Source: Paenibacillus sp. FSL R5-0490 (lineage in GTDB: Bacteria > Bacillota > Bacilli > Bacillales > Cytobacillaceae). From it: a stretch of DNA of 64,000 bases. The notes under the pieces were generated by a model, which was not told the origin of the DNA, did not search any database, and saw only the letters and a list, made by a program, of their open reading frames with translations. The DNA is taken from the NCBI RefSeq assembly GCF_001956215.1, contig NZ_MRTQ01000004.1, forward strand, positions 124,001-188,000. Direction: 5' to 3'. Shown here one piece after another: positions 26,432 to 35,330 of the stretch. Position 1 is the first letter of the stretch. Every line of letters begins with the position of its first letter. The position numbers were made by a program, and so were the translations under genes.

Positions 26432-27133
26432 ATGAATTATAATGGGTATGAAAATGTACATTCCAATGGAAAGGTGAAGGATCCTCATAAACCAGTAAAG
26501 GATTCCTATGGCACCAATATTCCATCCTCCAGCATTAATGAAGCAGGCTTGGTAATCCAGCCTGGAAGCGCATTGGATAACGATTGGGATATAGATGATG
26601 ACGACGATGCAAGTTACCCTGTCAATGTCGCACCTACCCCTGTATCAATAAAAATTATAATTGCATTTGTACTTATCCCTGTTATTCTGCATCGCCTTTT
26701 TGATGCATTAATTCCGCTGATGCAAACTTTGCTGGTACCGGTACTTATTATATTGTTTGGCATTACATTCATCATGCCTCATGTAAAAAAAGAAATGGCT
26801 GGTTGTAAACCAGAGCATGAGCACTATGATAAGAAGAAGAAAAAATATCGAAACATATGGGGCATAAATGTATTGTTTGCTTTTGCAGCAAGTTATCCTG
26901 CGGTGTCTCCTGTTTTGTATGCATGGACAGAGTCTGTGGCTGATTTGTTTGCAGGGAATAAAAGCGTCCTGGTTAGTGTGTTCGCAGTAGTTCTATTAGT
27001 CCTTTTATATTTTATTCGTTTTTTAGCTGCGATGTTAATAATTCCATTCATTCAGCAGCTTCTTTGGAGGTTTGCGGGAAAGTTTTTTGAAAATCAAACA
27101 GCCATTAACTTAGCAAAAAGATATATGAATTAA
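26432..27133 (+). CDS. Membrane protein of unknown function
   Basis: A 233-residue protein with a polar, Asp-rich N-terminal domain (about 1-65, including NDWDIDDDDDASY), then four likely membrane segments (SIKIIIAFVLIPVILHRLF, TLLVPVLIILFGITFIM, NVLFAFAASYPAVSPVLYAW, VLVSVFAVVLLVLLYFI). A short basic loop KKKKKY lies between TM2 and TM3. AGGAG is ten bases before the start. No family recognised and no obvious operon partner. It is flanked by terminators and monocistronic. Confidence 0.7.
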   Translation: MNYNGYENVHSNGKVKDPHKPVKDSYGTNIPSSSINEAGLVIQPGSALDNDWDIDDDDDASYPVNVAPTPVSIKIIIAFVLIPVILHRLFDALIPLMQTLLVPVLIILFGITFIMPHVKKEMAGCKPEHEHYDKKKKKYRNIWGINVLFAFAASYPAVSPVLYAWTESVADLFAGNKSVLVSVFAVVLLVLLYFIRFLAAMLIIPFIQQLLWRFAGKFFENQTAINLAKRYMN

Positions 27134-27161
27134 TTTATTATGATGTTGATATAAAGCAGCT

Positions 27162-27195
27162 AAAAGCCCCTCCGTCTGGAAGGGCTTTTGTTTTA
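27162..27195. terminator. Bidirectional terminator
   Basis: AAAAGCCC ... GGGCTTTT with inner TCC/GGA pairing and flanking T and A runs, between two convergent genes. Confidence 0.85.
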
Positions 27196-27259
27196 TCATT
27201 AATAGGCTTATGGAGGCTGCCATTTGTCATAATCGAGAACGGAATGTCAGCCCCTTTTT

Positions 27260-28183
27260 TTACTCTTCTTTCACTATCCAGCCATTTTCCACGCCTGCAT
27301 GGAAATTACCGTCTGCATAGGCTGTGAATAAGGTAATGACAGAAGGGTCTTCGGCTTTAGTCTGGTAAATTAGCAGCTGTTCTTTTTCGGGAAGGTAGAT
27401 ATAATTTGCGTCTTCACTTGTATATCGCTCCCCTGATAGCTTCTCCGCTTCAGGGAGGAAAACATCAGCAGGTGCTTCTGTGTGGACAGAGTCTGGCTGA
27501 TTGTTGCTGTAAGAGATAAACAGCTTCTTATCTTCATAATTCTGAATCCATTCATAAAAACCTTCTTCATCCGGACCTTCATATGCAGGGTTTCCATGCA
27601 TCTCTTTTACAGTCGATGGCGTGTCCCACATTGAAATGCCCCGCACTAAAAATTGACCATTCTTAATCTCTAACAGAGGCTGCTCTTTCAGGCTATCGGC
27701 CTTAATATAATTCCCATCCAAGTAGACCTGCGGCGTATGGCAGGCACCGTTTGCTGCTGTAATAGTAATGATGTTTCCGTTTCGCTCCATCTTACCGCCG
27801 CAGTCTTCTGAGAGTTCATTCGTATACGTAATGGTATTTCCGCTGATCATGCCCGTGCCCTCCATCACGTTTGCGTAGGAACTCCCATTTACTGAATTAA
27901 TGACAGAGCCGCCAAGATGATAGCGGATGGTTTCTTCGTCCACTTTTTCAATCTTAAGGCTTCCAAGGTTATCATCGCTCAGGAATACCCACTCTCCAGT
28001 CCAGTCGAAAGCTTCCTCTGTTTCTTCCTCTTCCTGCTGGGGATTCTCTGCTGATTGCTGAGCGCTTGCTGGGCTCTTTTCATTATTTGCCGATATCTCT
28101 TTTGCAGGGTCGGCTGCCGGCTTGCTTTCACAGCCGGCTACAATAGCAAGAAATGATAAAAATAATAAAACAAATTTTCCCAT
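27260..28183 (-). CDS. Lipoprotein of unknown function
   Basis: A 307-residue exported lipoprotein. Signal LLFLSFLAIVAGC has a lipobox ending at Cys18, followed by a Glu/Gln/Ser-rich tether (SPASAQQSAENPQQEEEETEE) and a globular part of about 240 residues starting DWTGEWVFLSDDNLGSLKI. Two cysteines (ELSEDCGGK and NGACHTP) could form a disulfide. The compact beta-rich start recalls lipocalin-like lipoproteins but no family is assigned. Monocistronic, convergent with the membrane protein. Confidence 0.75.
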   Translation of the reverse strand: MGKFVLLFLSFLAIVAGCESKPAADPAKEISANNEKSPASAQQSAENPQQEEEETEEAFDWTGEWVFLSDDNLGSLKIEKVDEETIRYHLGGSVINSVNGSSYANVMEGTGMISGNTITYTNELSEDCGGKMERNGNIITITAANGACHTPQVYLDGNYIKADSLKEQPLLEIKNGQFLVRGISMWDTPSTVKEMHGNPAYEGPDEEGFYEWIQNYEDKKLFISYSNNQPDSVHTEAPADVFLPEAEKLSGERYTSEDANYIYLPEKEQLLIYQTKAEDPSVITLFTAYADGNFHAGVENGWIVKEE

Positions 28184-28338
28184 AGTCTGGATGCTCCTCT
28201 ATTAAAATACAAATATAGTCATAATTACCTGAAGATATTATACTATAGTAAATGGTAAATAATACATTTTAATAAGGATGAAAATTTTTTGCTCTTTTTC
28301 CGCTGCTCATTCGTTTAGAAGAAAAAGGGGAGATGAAT

Positions 28339-29643
28339 GTGAAGACAAAGGATTGCCCGCGCTGCGGAAGTGCGGTTATAGAAGATGCATGGGAAAGCCT
28401 GGAGGATACAGAAGATGGCGGAGTGATTCTTGATGGATTTCCCGCATATGTGTGCCGCGGGAAGTGCGGGTATGTGAAGCGGATTGAAGACATACCCGCA
28501 GTTATTGCACAGCAGGGGGACGATCGGCTTTTATTGCTTTACCCAAATGAACAAGGCAGAATTTTAGATATCGGAGAGTCTGTCATTTGGCCGCCGATGC
28601 ACTATCAATCTATCCTTGGAAGAGGATATTGGGAGGATTATATGGGAAATCACGATGTAGAGATGCTGCTTGAAAATGCTCGTGACAGCCGGGCAGTGTT
28701 TAAGGATGTGCCGAATATATTTGATTATGCCACCAGTGAGCTTTCACAGGATGCTTTTTTATGCTGGCTTATGGCCTGGAGTGAATCGGCATATCGATCA
28801 CTGGACAGTTCGTTATATGAAGCTGCCAATCAGTTTTTGGCAGCAATTTTTAATTTGCACGGGCTGCCAGCTCCGGTGATTGATTCGATAGAGATCAAAC
28901 GCCAGTTTAAATCTCTCGACATTTTGACGATCGTAAATGATACATACGCTATTTTAATAGAGGATAAAACATTTACGAAAAACCACTCAGATCAGCTCTA
29001 TCGATACCGAAAGTCGGTTGAGAGAGAAAATCCTGATCTCATCCAATTGCCGATCTATTATAAAATTGCTGACCAAAGCCATTATAGATCCATTGATAAG
29101 GCAGGCTATAAGCCCTTCAAACGAACTATGATGCTTGAGATTTTGCAGGAGGGGAAGGAAAATGGTGTGCAGCATCCGCTATTTCTTGATTATCTGACCC
29201 ATCTGCAAAAGATAGAAGAAAGTGTGGCGTCTTTTAAAACAAAGGCTTTAGCCGAATGGGACCATTATGCCTGGCAGGGATTCTATCAGGAACTGCAAAA
29301 AGAAATTAACGGAGATTGGGGATATGTTTCAAATCCGGCTGGCGGGTTTTGGGCATTCTGGTGGGCTTCTGCAGTCAACAAACCGTATTTCCTGCAGCTT
29401 GAACAGGAGCGCCTTTGCGTAAAAATTAGCCCTGACGAAGGCGAAGATAAGCGCAGCGTTCGAAAAGAAGCCATGAATGCGATTCTTCTGGAATCAGACA
29501 AATCTGGCCTTAATCTGCAAAAGCCAGCAAGAACGCGGATCGGGAAGGTTATGACAATTGCGCAGCGTCTGGACTATATTCAATTGAATAGTGACGGCAC
29601 TGTTGATATGAAACGAACCATTGACCTATTAAAGAGATATTAA
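28339..29643 (+). CDS. Zinc ribbon plus PD-(D/E)XK nuclease-like protein
   Basis: A 434-residue cytosolic protein. GTG 28339 is chosen because AGGGGAG is six bases upstream; ATG 28333 is too close to it. The N-terminus has a zinc-ribbon pair (CPRCG and CRGKCGY). The middle holds a PD-(D/E)XK nuclease core: Asp194 in KSLDIL and Glu208-Asp-Lys210 in ILIEDKT, preceded by ATSELSQDAFLCWLMAW, the start characteristic of PDDEXK_4 nucleases. C-terminal ~200 residues are unassigned. Such proteins are often found near phage defence or repair, but nothing adjacent supports that. Monocistronic; strong terminator follows. Confidence 0.78.
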   Translation: MKTKDCPRCGSAVIEDAWESLEDTEDGGVILDGFPAYVCRGKCGYVKRIEDIPAVIAQQGDDRLLLLYPNEQGRILDIGESVIWPPMHYQSILGRGYWEDYMGNHDVEMLLENARDSRAVFKDVPNIFDYATSELSQDAFLCWLMAWSESAYRSLDSSLYEAANQFLAAIFNLHGLPAPVIDSIEIKRQFKSLDILTIVNDTYAILIEDKTFTKNHSDQLYRYRKSVERENPDLIQLPIYYKIADQSHYRSIDKAGYKPFKRTMMLEILQEGKENGVQHPLFLDYLTHLQKIEESVASFKTKALAEWDHYAWQGFYQELQKEINGDWGYVSNPAGGFWAFWWASAVNKPYFLQLEQERLCVKISPDEGEDKRSVRKEAMNAILLESDKSGLNLQKPARTRIGKVMTIAQRLDYIQLNSDGTVDMKRTIDLLKRY

Positions 29644-29660
29644 CCTGTCCGTGTTTGGGG

Positions 29661-29690
29661 GAATCTTCCTGGTGAAGATTCTCTTTTTTT
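29661..29690 (+). terminator. Terminator after nuclease-like gene
   Basis: GAATCTTC, CTGGT loop, GAAGATTC, then TCTTTTTTT. A third relative of the stem, without loop conservation (GAATCTTCCTGCGTGGGAAG), lies at 29801-29820. Confidence 0.88.
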
Positions 29691-29727
29691 GTATTTTGTG
29701 AACGCTGCCAATAGCAGGAGGAGACTT

Positions 29728-29980
29728 GCAAATAGAACAGAAAATTTGCAAATAGCTCCAGCAATTAGCAAATAGAATCCTTCTCCCCGTGCGAGGGAGA
29801 GAATCTTCCTGCGTGGGAAGGTTGCTAGTTTACTTAATTGTGAACTCTGCAAATAGAAATGAGATATCTGCAAATAGAACAGCAAACTTGCAAATAGAAC
29901 CAAAATCCTGCAAATAGGCGACGAAATCCTGCAAATAGAACCCATCAATTCACAAATAGCTCCAGCAAATCTGCAAATAG
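29728..29980. repeat. GCAAATAG array 1, ten phased cores
   Basis: GCAAATAG cores at 29728, 29748, 29768, then 29849, 29870, 29890, 29910, 29931, 29952 (ACAAATAG) and 29973. Steps are 20 or 21 bp; the one gap is 81 bp, four steps, so phase is kept across it. Spacers are unrelated apart from frequent AGAAC/AGCTC after the core. It fills most of the convergent interval between the nuclease-like and GGDEF/EAL genes. Confidence 0.9.
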
Positions 29981-30002
29981 AACCCCTCTCCCCGCGCCAA
30001 TC

Positions 30003-30037
30003 CAAAAAAAAAAGCCCATCCCTATCCCGGAATGGGC
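30003..30037 (-). terminator. Terminator of GGDEF/EAL gene
   Basis: On the minus strand GCCCAT ... ATGGGC followed by a run of 11 T, six bases past the stop. Confidence 0.85.
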
Positions 30038-30042
30038 CAGAA

Positions 30043-32163
30043 CTACTCCAGTAAACAAACAAATTCATCAACAGGCAGCGGCTTGCTGAATACATAACCC
30101 TGTACATACTGGCATTGCGTTCGCTTAAGGAATTCGAGCTGATTTTGTGTTTCGACTCCCTCTGCAATGACGTCGATCCCCAGCCGTTCTGATAAGAAAA
30201 TAAGGGATTCGACAAGGATGGCATGGTTTTTATTTGTTTCAATCTCTTTTATAAAAGATCGATCTATTTTAAGAGTATCAATCTGGAAGTCTTTTATATG
30301 TGTTAAAGACGAAAATCCTGTTCCAAAGTCATCGAGTGCAATCCGGATCCCGAGATTTCTCAGCTCCTGAATGATAGAACTCACTTTTTCTTCATTATAA
30401 AGAAAATGTGTTTCGGTGATTTCCAATTCAAGCAGGGCGGGCGGGATCTGAAAAATATCCAGAGTGCGTGTGATATAGTTGACCAAGTCATATTTCAAGA
30501 ACCGCTGCGGAGATATATTTATGGATATCGGTACAATGGGAAGGCCTTTATTCATCCATAATTTCAGCTGGACGCATGCCTGTTTAATGACCCAGTCGCC
30601 GATATCGAGGATTAATCCCGTTTTTTCAGCTACAGAAATAAATTCTCCTGGCGACAGCAGCCCCAATTCCGGATGCTGCCAGCGGATGAGGGCTTCGGCG
30701 CCGACAATCCTGCTGCTTTCAATATCCACCTTAGGCTGGTAATGCAGAATGAATTCTTCGTTCTTTAAAGCTTTTTGCAGGCCGCTTTCAATTAAAAATA
30801 CCTTTTCCGTTTTAACATTAATATTTTTGGTATAAACTTCAATGCTGCGGCCGCCCTTTTCTCTGCCGCGGTGGAGAGCTGCATGTGCATTTTTAATCAA
30901 GTCAATATGGGAGTCCCCGTCTTCCGGGAACATGCTGATTCCAATTGATGCCTGAAGCGGAAGCTCGTACGCATCAATATGAATTGGTTCACTCAGTGTA
31001 CTGCATATTTCCTCAGCACTCTGAATCGCTTCCTCTCTTGAATGAACCGGATGATGGATAATCACAAACTCATCCCCGCTCATTCGCGATACAAAGCAGC
31101 CTTTTTCCTGAAAAGCCCTCAGCCGGAGCGCGACTTGGAGGAGCACCTCATCCGCAAGCGTATGTCCGAGAATATCATTAATATATTTAAAGCGGTCAAG
31201 GTCCAAATATAAAACCGCAAATTTCTCATGCTGAGCCTGTATCAATGTCTCAAGTCTATTTTCCAGCAGTCTTCTTTTTGGAAGATTGGTCAGAGAATCA
31301 TGATAGCTGATATGCTGAACCTTTTGCAGCAGAAGCTTATGTTCAGTAATATCTGTTATGATTCCATTGAGCCGTATGAGGTTCTGATCATCATCCAGCG
31401 TTGGAATCGTTTGATCACTTACCCACCTTATAGAACCATCTGGACGGCAGATGCGGTATTCATGGCGAATCTGTTTTCCTTCTGACAGCAGTGACTGGGT
31501 CTGTTCATACTTTTCCAAGTCATCCTTGTATACGATGTCCTTCCAAATCACTTTACTTGTTAAAAAGTCAACAGGATCTCTGCCTGTTATCTTCCTGTTG
31601 CCTTCAGAACAGATCATGAATCTCTTTGCTTTTACATCATAAGCCCATATCCCCGCGTCAATGCTTTCTAATATCATGTTTTTCCGATCTTCCACCTCTG
31701 ACAGTTTGCGATGGATTTCTTCATACTGGAATTTTTTTAAAGCAGTCTGCTGTTCAGGAACATGAAGAATAAGACTGGCTCCCGCAATAATCCCTTTAGA
31801 ATAAAAAGGTGAAAAAATGGATAGAATCTCCACGATTTTACCAGCTTGAATGCCAAAGTAAGTTCCCAGCTGTGCTTTTCCTTCAATAATGGCCTGCCGG
31901 AAAAGCATTTTAGCGGAGCCTCTGTCCTTATGAATAAAGTACCTGGTAAAGTGCTCTTCCTTATCTTCCGTATGGCCGAACAAGACCTGGGAAGCTTCAT
32001 TGCCATAAAGTATACTTCCCTCTTTATCTATAAAAAAAGCTGCGTCTGGATAATCATGATACATGGCTTTAAACGATCCTAAGTGATCTTGCTGAGTTTG
32101 GCCCGGATCTTTTGAAGGAACCAAAGGAAAGAAACGCGAACTTTTCCTCTTTCGGATTTCCAT
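30043..32163 (-). CDS. PAS-PAS-GGDEF-EAL cyclic-di-GMP protein
   Basis: A 706-residue cytosolic sensor that may both make and degrade c-di-GMP. Two PAS domains (about 30-130, DYPDAAFFIDKEGSILYGNE; about 165-275, ILESIDAGIWAYDVKAKRF ... GIITDITEHK) precede GGDEF (about 285-440) and EAL (about 455-700). The cyclase motif is SGDEF (362-366), a variant that can still be active, and the phosphodiesterase motif EAL (490-492) with DDFGTGFSSL and EGVET is intact, so the hydrolytic activity is the safer prediction. No transmembrane segment. Single gene with own terminator. Confidence 0.9.
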   Translation of the reverse strand: MEIRKRKSSRFFPLVPSKDPGQTQQDHLGSFKAMYHDYPDAAFFIDKEGSILYGNEASQVLFGHTEDKEEHFTRYFIHKDRGSAKMLFRQAIIEGKAQLGTYFGIQAGKIVEILSIFSPFYSKGIIAGASLILHVPEQQTALKKFQYEEIHRKLSEVEDRKNMILESIDAGIWAYDVKAKRFMICSEGNRKITGRDPVDFLTSKVIWKDIVYKDDLEKYEQTQSLLSEGKQIRHEYRICRPDGSIRWVSDQTIPTLDDDQNLIRLNGIITDITEHKLLLQKVQHISYHDSLTNLPKRRLLENRLETLIQAQHEKFAVLYLDLDRFKYINDILGHTLADEVLLQVALRLRAFQEKGCFVSRMSGDEFVIIHHPVHSREEAIQSAEEICSTLSEPIHIDAYELPLQASIGISMFPEDGDSHIDLIKNAHAALHRGREKGGRSIEVYTKNINVKTEKVFLIESGLQKALKNEEFILHYQPKVDIESSRIVGAEALIRWQHPELGLLSPGEFISVAEKTGLILDIGDWVIKQACVQLKLWMNKGLPIVPISINISPQRFLKYDLVNYITRTLDIFQIPPALLELEITETHFLYNEEKVSSIIQELRNLGIRIALDDFGTGFSSLTHIKDFQIDTLKIDRSFIKEIETNKNHAILVESLIFLSERLGIDVIAEGVETQNQLEFLKRTQCQYVQGYVFSKPLPVDEFVCLLE

Positions 32164-32479
32164 ATATTATCTCCTTAATTCATATTTCCCATTATTTATA
32201 GTAAAAGGATACTATTAATACCCATTATTTTCAATTTTTGTTTTCCTTTTTCTTAAAGATAAGGATTCCTGAGCAAAGTTTATAGTGAATAGGTCTAATA
32301 GAATGGTGTTCCGATAGCTTTAAGGTCTATATACCTTATTATACAGTATGATTATTTTCTCATTTTTACCTATTTACTCAATTTTTACAAATATCAGATT
32401 GTATGCCAAAAAGAAGAGTGATTTACTAGAGTGGTAGTGTGTGTAAACGCTTTAAAATAAGGAAATAGGAGAGGATCGC
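32164..32479. other. Divergent intergenic region with cre-like site
   Basis: AT-rich 316-bp region between the GGDEF/EAL gene and the secreted nuclease. TGTAAACGCTTTAA at 32442-32455 fits the CcpA consensus TGWAANCGNTNWCA except one base (A for C at position 13) and lies 25 bp before the nuclease start, where it could repress. Two TTAC-type hexamers 11 bp apart (32374 and 32385) are too weak to call PhoP boxes. No other feature seen. Confidence 0.45.
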
Positions 32480-35260
32480 ATGATAGAAAAGCAGCGCATA
32501 AAGTTAATCAGCTTTATCAGTACTTTTGCTTTAATTCTTAGTCTATTCAGTCCCTTTGCCGCAGCGAATGCAGAAGAAGTGAAGTCTGTGGCAGAAGCGA
32601 TTGCGGATAATAACGGAACAGCAACGGTTGAAGGATATATTGTTGGAACGACCGAAAATGGGCCGAAATATACCCATACTGGCCCATTTTCAGTAAATAC
32701 AAATCTGGCCATTGCCGACTCCCCAAGTGAAACAGACCCCAGTAAAATACTGCCGGTTCAATTGCCGAATAATTCTATCAGGACAGAGCTGAATTTAAAG
32801 GACAACCCGGGTCACCTCGGAAAAAAGGTCCAGATTACAGGCTCTCTTGAAGCATACTTTACCGTACCGGGTTTAAAAAGCCCAACAGCATACACATTTG
32901 CAGAAGATACTGGCACACCACAGGTTTCGGCTGTTACAGCTTCCCCTGAGGCGGGCCCTGTTAAAGCTGGAACAGCAGTAGAACTATCGACTTCCACTGA
33001 AGGTGCTGTAATCCATTATACAGTTGATGGAACAGAACCGACTGCTGAAAGCACAGTATATTCCGATCACATCATTATTAATGAAGAGACAACGATTAAA
33101 GCGATAGCGGTCAAAGACGGTTTAACAGACAGCAAAGTGTCTGTATTTCAGTACATGATTGGGCTGGAAGATTTGCGCATTCATGATATTCAAGGTGCAG
33201 GCCACTATTCCCAATATGCGAACCAGCAGGTTTCAGATGTTGAAGGAATTGTCACCAAGGTAGTGGACAGCAGCAATTTCTACATGCAGGATCAGCAGCC
33301 GGATGATGATGAAAATACATCTGAAGGAATCCTCGTTTATAAGAAGGGTCACGGTGTATCCGCAGGTGATGTGGTATCCGTTTCAGGCCAGGTTAAAGAG
33401 TGGGTGCTTGATGGCTATTCAGACAAGCTGAAAACAGACCTTCCTGTAACAGAAATTAATGCAGCATCGATTGAGAACATTGCTTCCGGTCAGGAACTTC
33501 CTGCTCCGGTGGTTATTAACAAAGAAAACCTTCCGACTGAAATCATTGATAATGATGAATTAAAAGAATTTGATCCAGAACAGGATGGAATCGATTTTTA
33601 CGAAAGCCTGGAAGGCATGCTGGTTCAAGTGGACAACGCTAAAGTAGTTGCCCCGCAGAAATACGGCGAGCTTGTAGTTGTTCCTGGAGATGTGGATACG
33701 AACACAACGGCAGGCGGCCTGCGCATTTCAGAAAACGATTTTAACCCTGAGAGAATCACCCTTGATATTAACAATGAAGATTTTGTTGCCAAAATGGGCG
33801 ACAGCTTCAAAGGCAGCATCCAGGGTGTTGTCAGCTACGGCTTCAGTAACTATAAAGTATTAAGTGATGCAGACGCATTGCCTGAATTTGTTGAAGGCTC
33901 TGCAGTAAGAGAAGAAACCAGCATTACATCAGAAGAAGACAAATTGACCATTGCTTCCTATAATGTTGAAAACTTCTCAACCAAAACAGATGCGGAAAAG
34001 GTTACGAGATTAGCAGAAGCAATCACAGATAAAATGAAGCAGCCGGATATCATTGGCCTGACAGAAGTACAGGACAATGACGGACCAGCAGATAGCGGCA
34101 CAACAGCAGCAGATCAAAGTGCGGCCTTGCTGATTGAAAAAATTAAAGAGCTTGGCGGACCAGCCTACACTTACACAGATATCGCACCGGAAGATAAACA
34201 GGATGGCGGCCAGCCGGGAGGGAACATCCGTGTCGGCTTCCTTTATAACGCTGAACGGGTAACTTTAACCCAAGGTGAAAAAGGCTCTGCGACAGATGCA
34301 GTTGATTTCGAAAACGGCAAACTGACGCTAAACCCAGGGCGTATTGACCCAACAAACGAAGCTTTTGAAGATAGCCGCAAAGCATTGGCAGCCCAGTTCG
34401 AATTTCAGGGCGAAAGCGTCATTGTTGTAGCTAACCATTTTAACTCGAAAGGCGGAGATCTTCCGTTATTCGGAAAAGAGCAGCCGCCAGTCTTAAATAG
34501 TGAAATCCAGCGCATGAAAATCGCTAACGTTGTGAACGGTTTTGTAAAGAATGTAAAAGCAGAAGACCCTGATGCCAATGTCGTCCTGCTTGGCGACTTT
34601 AACGATTTTGAGTTCTCCAATCCTTTACAGGCTCTAAAGGGCGAAGAACTGACTAATATGATTGAAAAAGTTCCGGCAGAAGAGCGATACACCTATACGT
34701 ACCAGGGAAATGCACAGGTGCTGGATCACATTTTAGTATCCAACAATCTGGCGGAGAAAACAGAAGTCGATATTCTTCATATTAACTCGGGCTTCATGGA
34801 AGAGCATGGCCGTGCGAGTGACCATGACCCGGTTATGATCCAGACAAGCTTAAAGCCGGAAGCTAAACCAGAAGAACCACAGTATGACATTGTCTTCAAG
34901 CTCGTAAACTATCACGCGAAGAAATTTGTTGTTGGGCAGCATAATGCATTGGTCGTAATGAAAAAAAATTCTAGTCTCACGCATGGCCTATGGCTGAAAA
35001 AATCAGCAGCTGTCAAAGGCAAAGGCCTTAAAAACACGAAAGTGGTCATCAGCTCCGCTAACAAAGGGGCAGTTGTGGATCTAACAGGATCAGAAATTCA
35101 AGAAGTCATGATCGAAAGTGACAAAGTCGTGGAAATCCGCGGTGCTGAAAATGTGCAGAAGTGGACACTTGGGAAAAAGGCAGATCCGTCTCATATCATT
35201 TTCAAAGATTCGGATGGAGAAGTAATGGAATCTCCTTATGAGGAAGAAGGAGCGGCATAA
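32480..35260 (+). CDS. Secreted EEP-family nuclease with OB and chitobiase-like domains
   Basis: A 926-residue exported enzyme, likely an extracellular DNase/RNase of the endonuclease-exonuclease-phosphatase family. Signal peptide to about 31 (ISTFALILSLFSPFAAANA). Then a DUF6359-like OB segment (about 35-145, EGYIVGTTENGP), a CHB_HEX_C-type beta domain (about 150-225, GAVIHYTVDGTEPTAESTVY), further OB segments (about 245-480), and the EEP catalytic core (about 500-795) with TIASYNVENFS, LTEVQD, VVANHFNSKGG, LLGDFNDFEF and RASDHDPV. Residues about 800-900 form a domain shared with the 5'-nucleotidase next door. No LPxTG. It releases nucleotides that the next gene dephosphorylates. Confidence 0.88.
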   Translation: MIEKQRIKLISFISTFALILSLFSPFAAANAEEVKSVAEAIADNNGTATVEGYIVGTTENGPKYTHTGPFSVNTNLAIADSPSETDPSKILPVQLPNNSIRTELNLKDNPGHLGKKVQITGSLEAYFTVPGLKSPTAYTFAEDTGTPQVSAVTASPEAGPVKAGTAVELSTSTEGAVIHYTVDGTEPTAESTVYSDHIIINEETTIKAIAVKDGLTDSKVSVFQYMIGLEDLRIHDIQGAGHYSQYANQQVSDVEGIVTKVVDSSNFYMQDQQPDDDENTSEGILVYKKGHGVSAGDVVSVSGQVKEWVLDGYSDKLKTDLPVTEINAASIENIASGQELPAPVVINKENLPTEIIDNDELKEFDPEQDGIDFYESLEGMLVQVDNAKVVAPQKYGELVVVPGDVDTNTTAGGLRISENDFNPERITLDINNEDFVAKMGDSFKGSIQGVVSYGFSNYKVLSDADALPEFVEGSAVREETSITSEEDKLTIASYNVENFSTKTDAEKVTRLAEAITDKMKQPDIIGLTEVQDNDGPADSGTTAADQSAALLIEKIKELGGPAYTYTDIAPEDKQDGGQPGGNIRVGFLYNAERVTLTQGEKGSATDAVDFENGKLTLNPGRIDPTNEAFEDSRKALAAQFEFQGESVIVVANHFNSKGGDLPLFGKEQPPVLNSEIQRMKIANVVNGFVKNVKAEDPDANVVLLGDFNDFEFSNPLQALKGEELTNMIEKVPAEERYTYTYQGNAQVLDHILVSNNLAEKTEVDILHINSGFMEEHGRASDHDPVMIQTSLKPEAKPEEPQYDIVFKLVNYHAKKFVVGQHNALVVMKKNSSLTHGLWLKKSAAVKGKGLKNTKVVISSANKGAVVDLTGSEIQEVMIESDKVVEIRGAENVQKWTLGKKADPSHIIFKDSDGEVMESPYEEEGAA

Positions 35261-35266
35261 CAATTG

Positions 35267-35294
35267 AAGCCGGAGTGCAACAGCTCCGGTTTTC
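35267..35294 (+). terminator. Intergenic terminator-like hairpin
   Basis: CCGGAG, 8-base loop, CTCCGG then TTTTC between nuclease and nucleotidase genes. The short T run suggests partial read-through. Confidence 0.6.
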
Positions 35295-35330
35295 AACCCC
35301 TTTGAGTAAAAATTGAAAGGAGCATTTTTT

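Noticed and set aside
29728-29980. CRISPR-like array
   Set aside because: Core of 8 bases and 12-bp spacers are too short, spacers are not of uniform unique length and there are no cas genes.
32374-32390. PhoP-box-like TTACTC/TTACAA pair 11 bp apart before the nuclease gene
   Set aside because: Only two weak hexamers; a PhoP site normally needs four matching TT(A/T/C)ACA repeats. Kept out of features though the phosphate theme of the two enzymes is suggestive.
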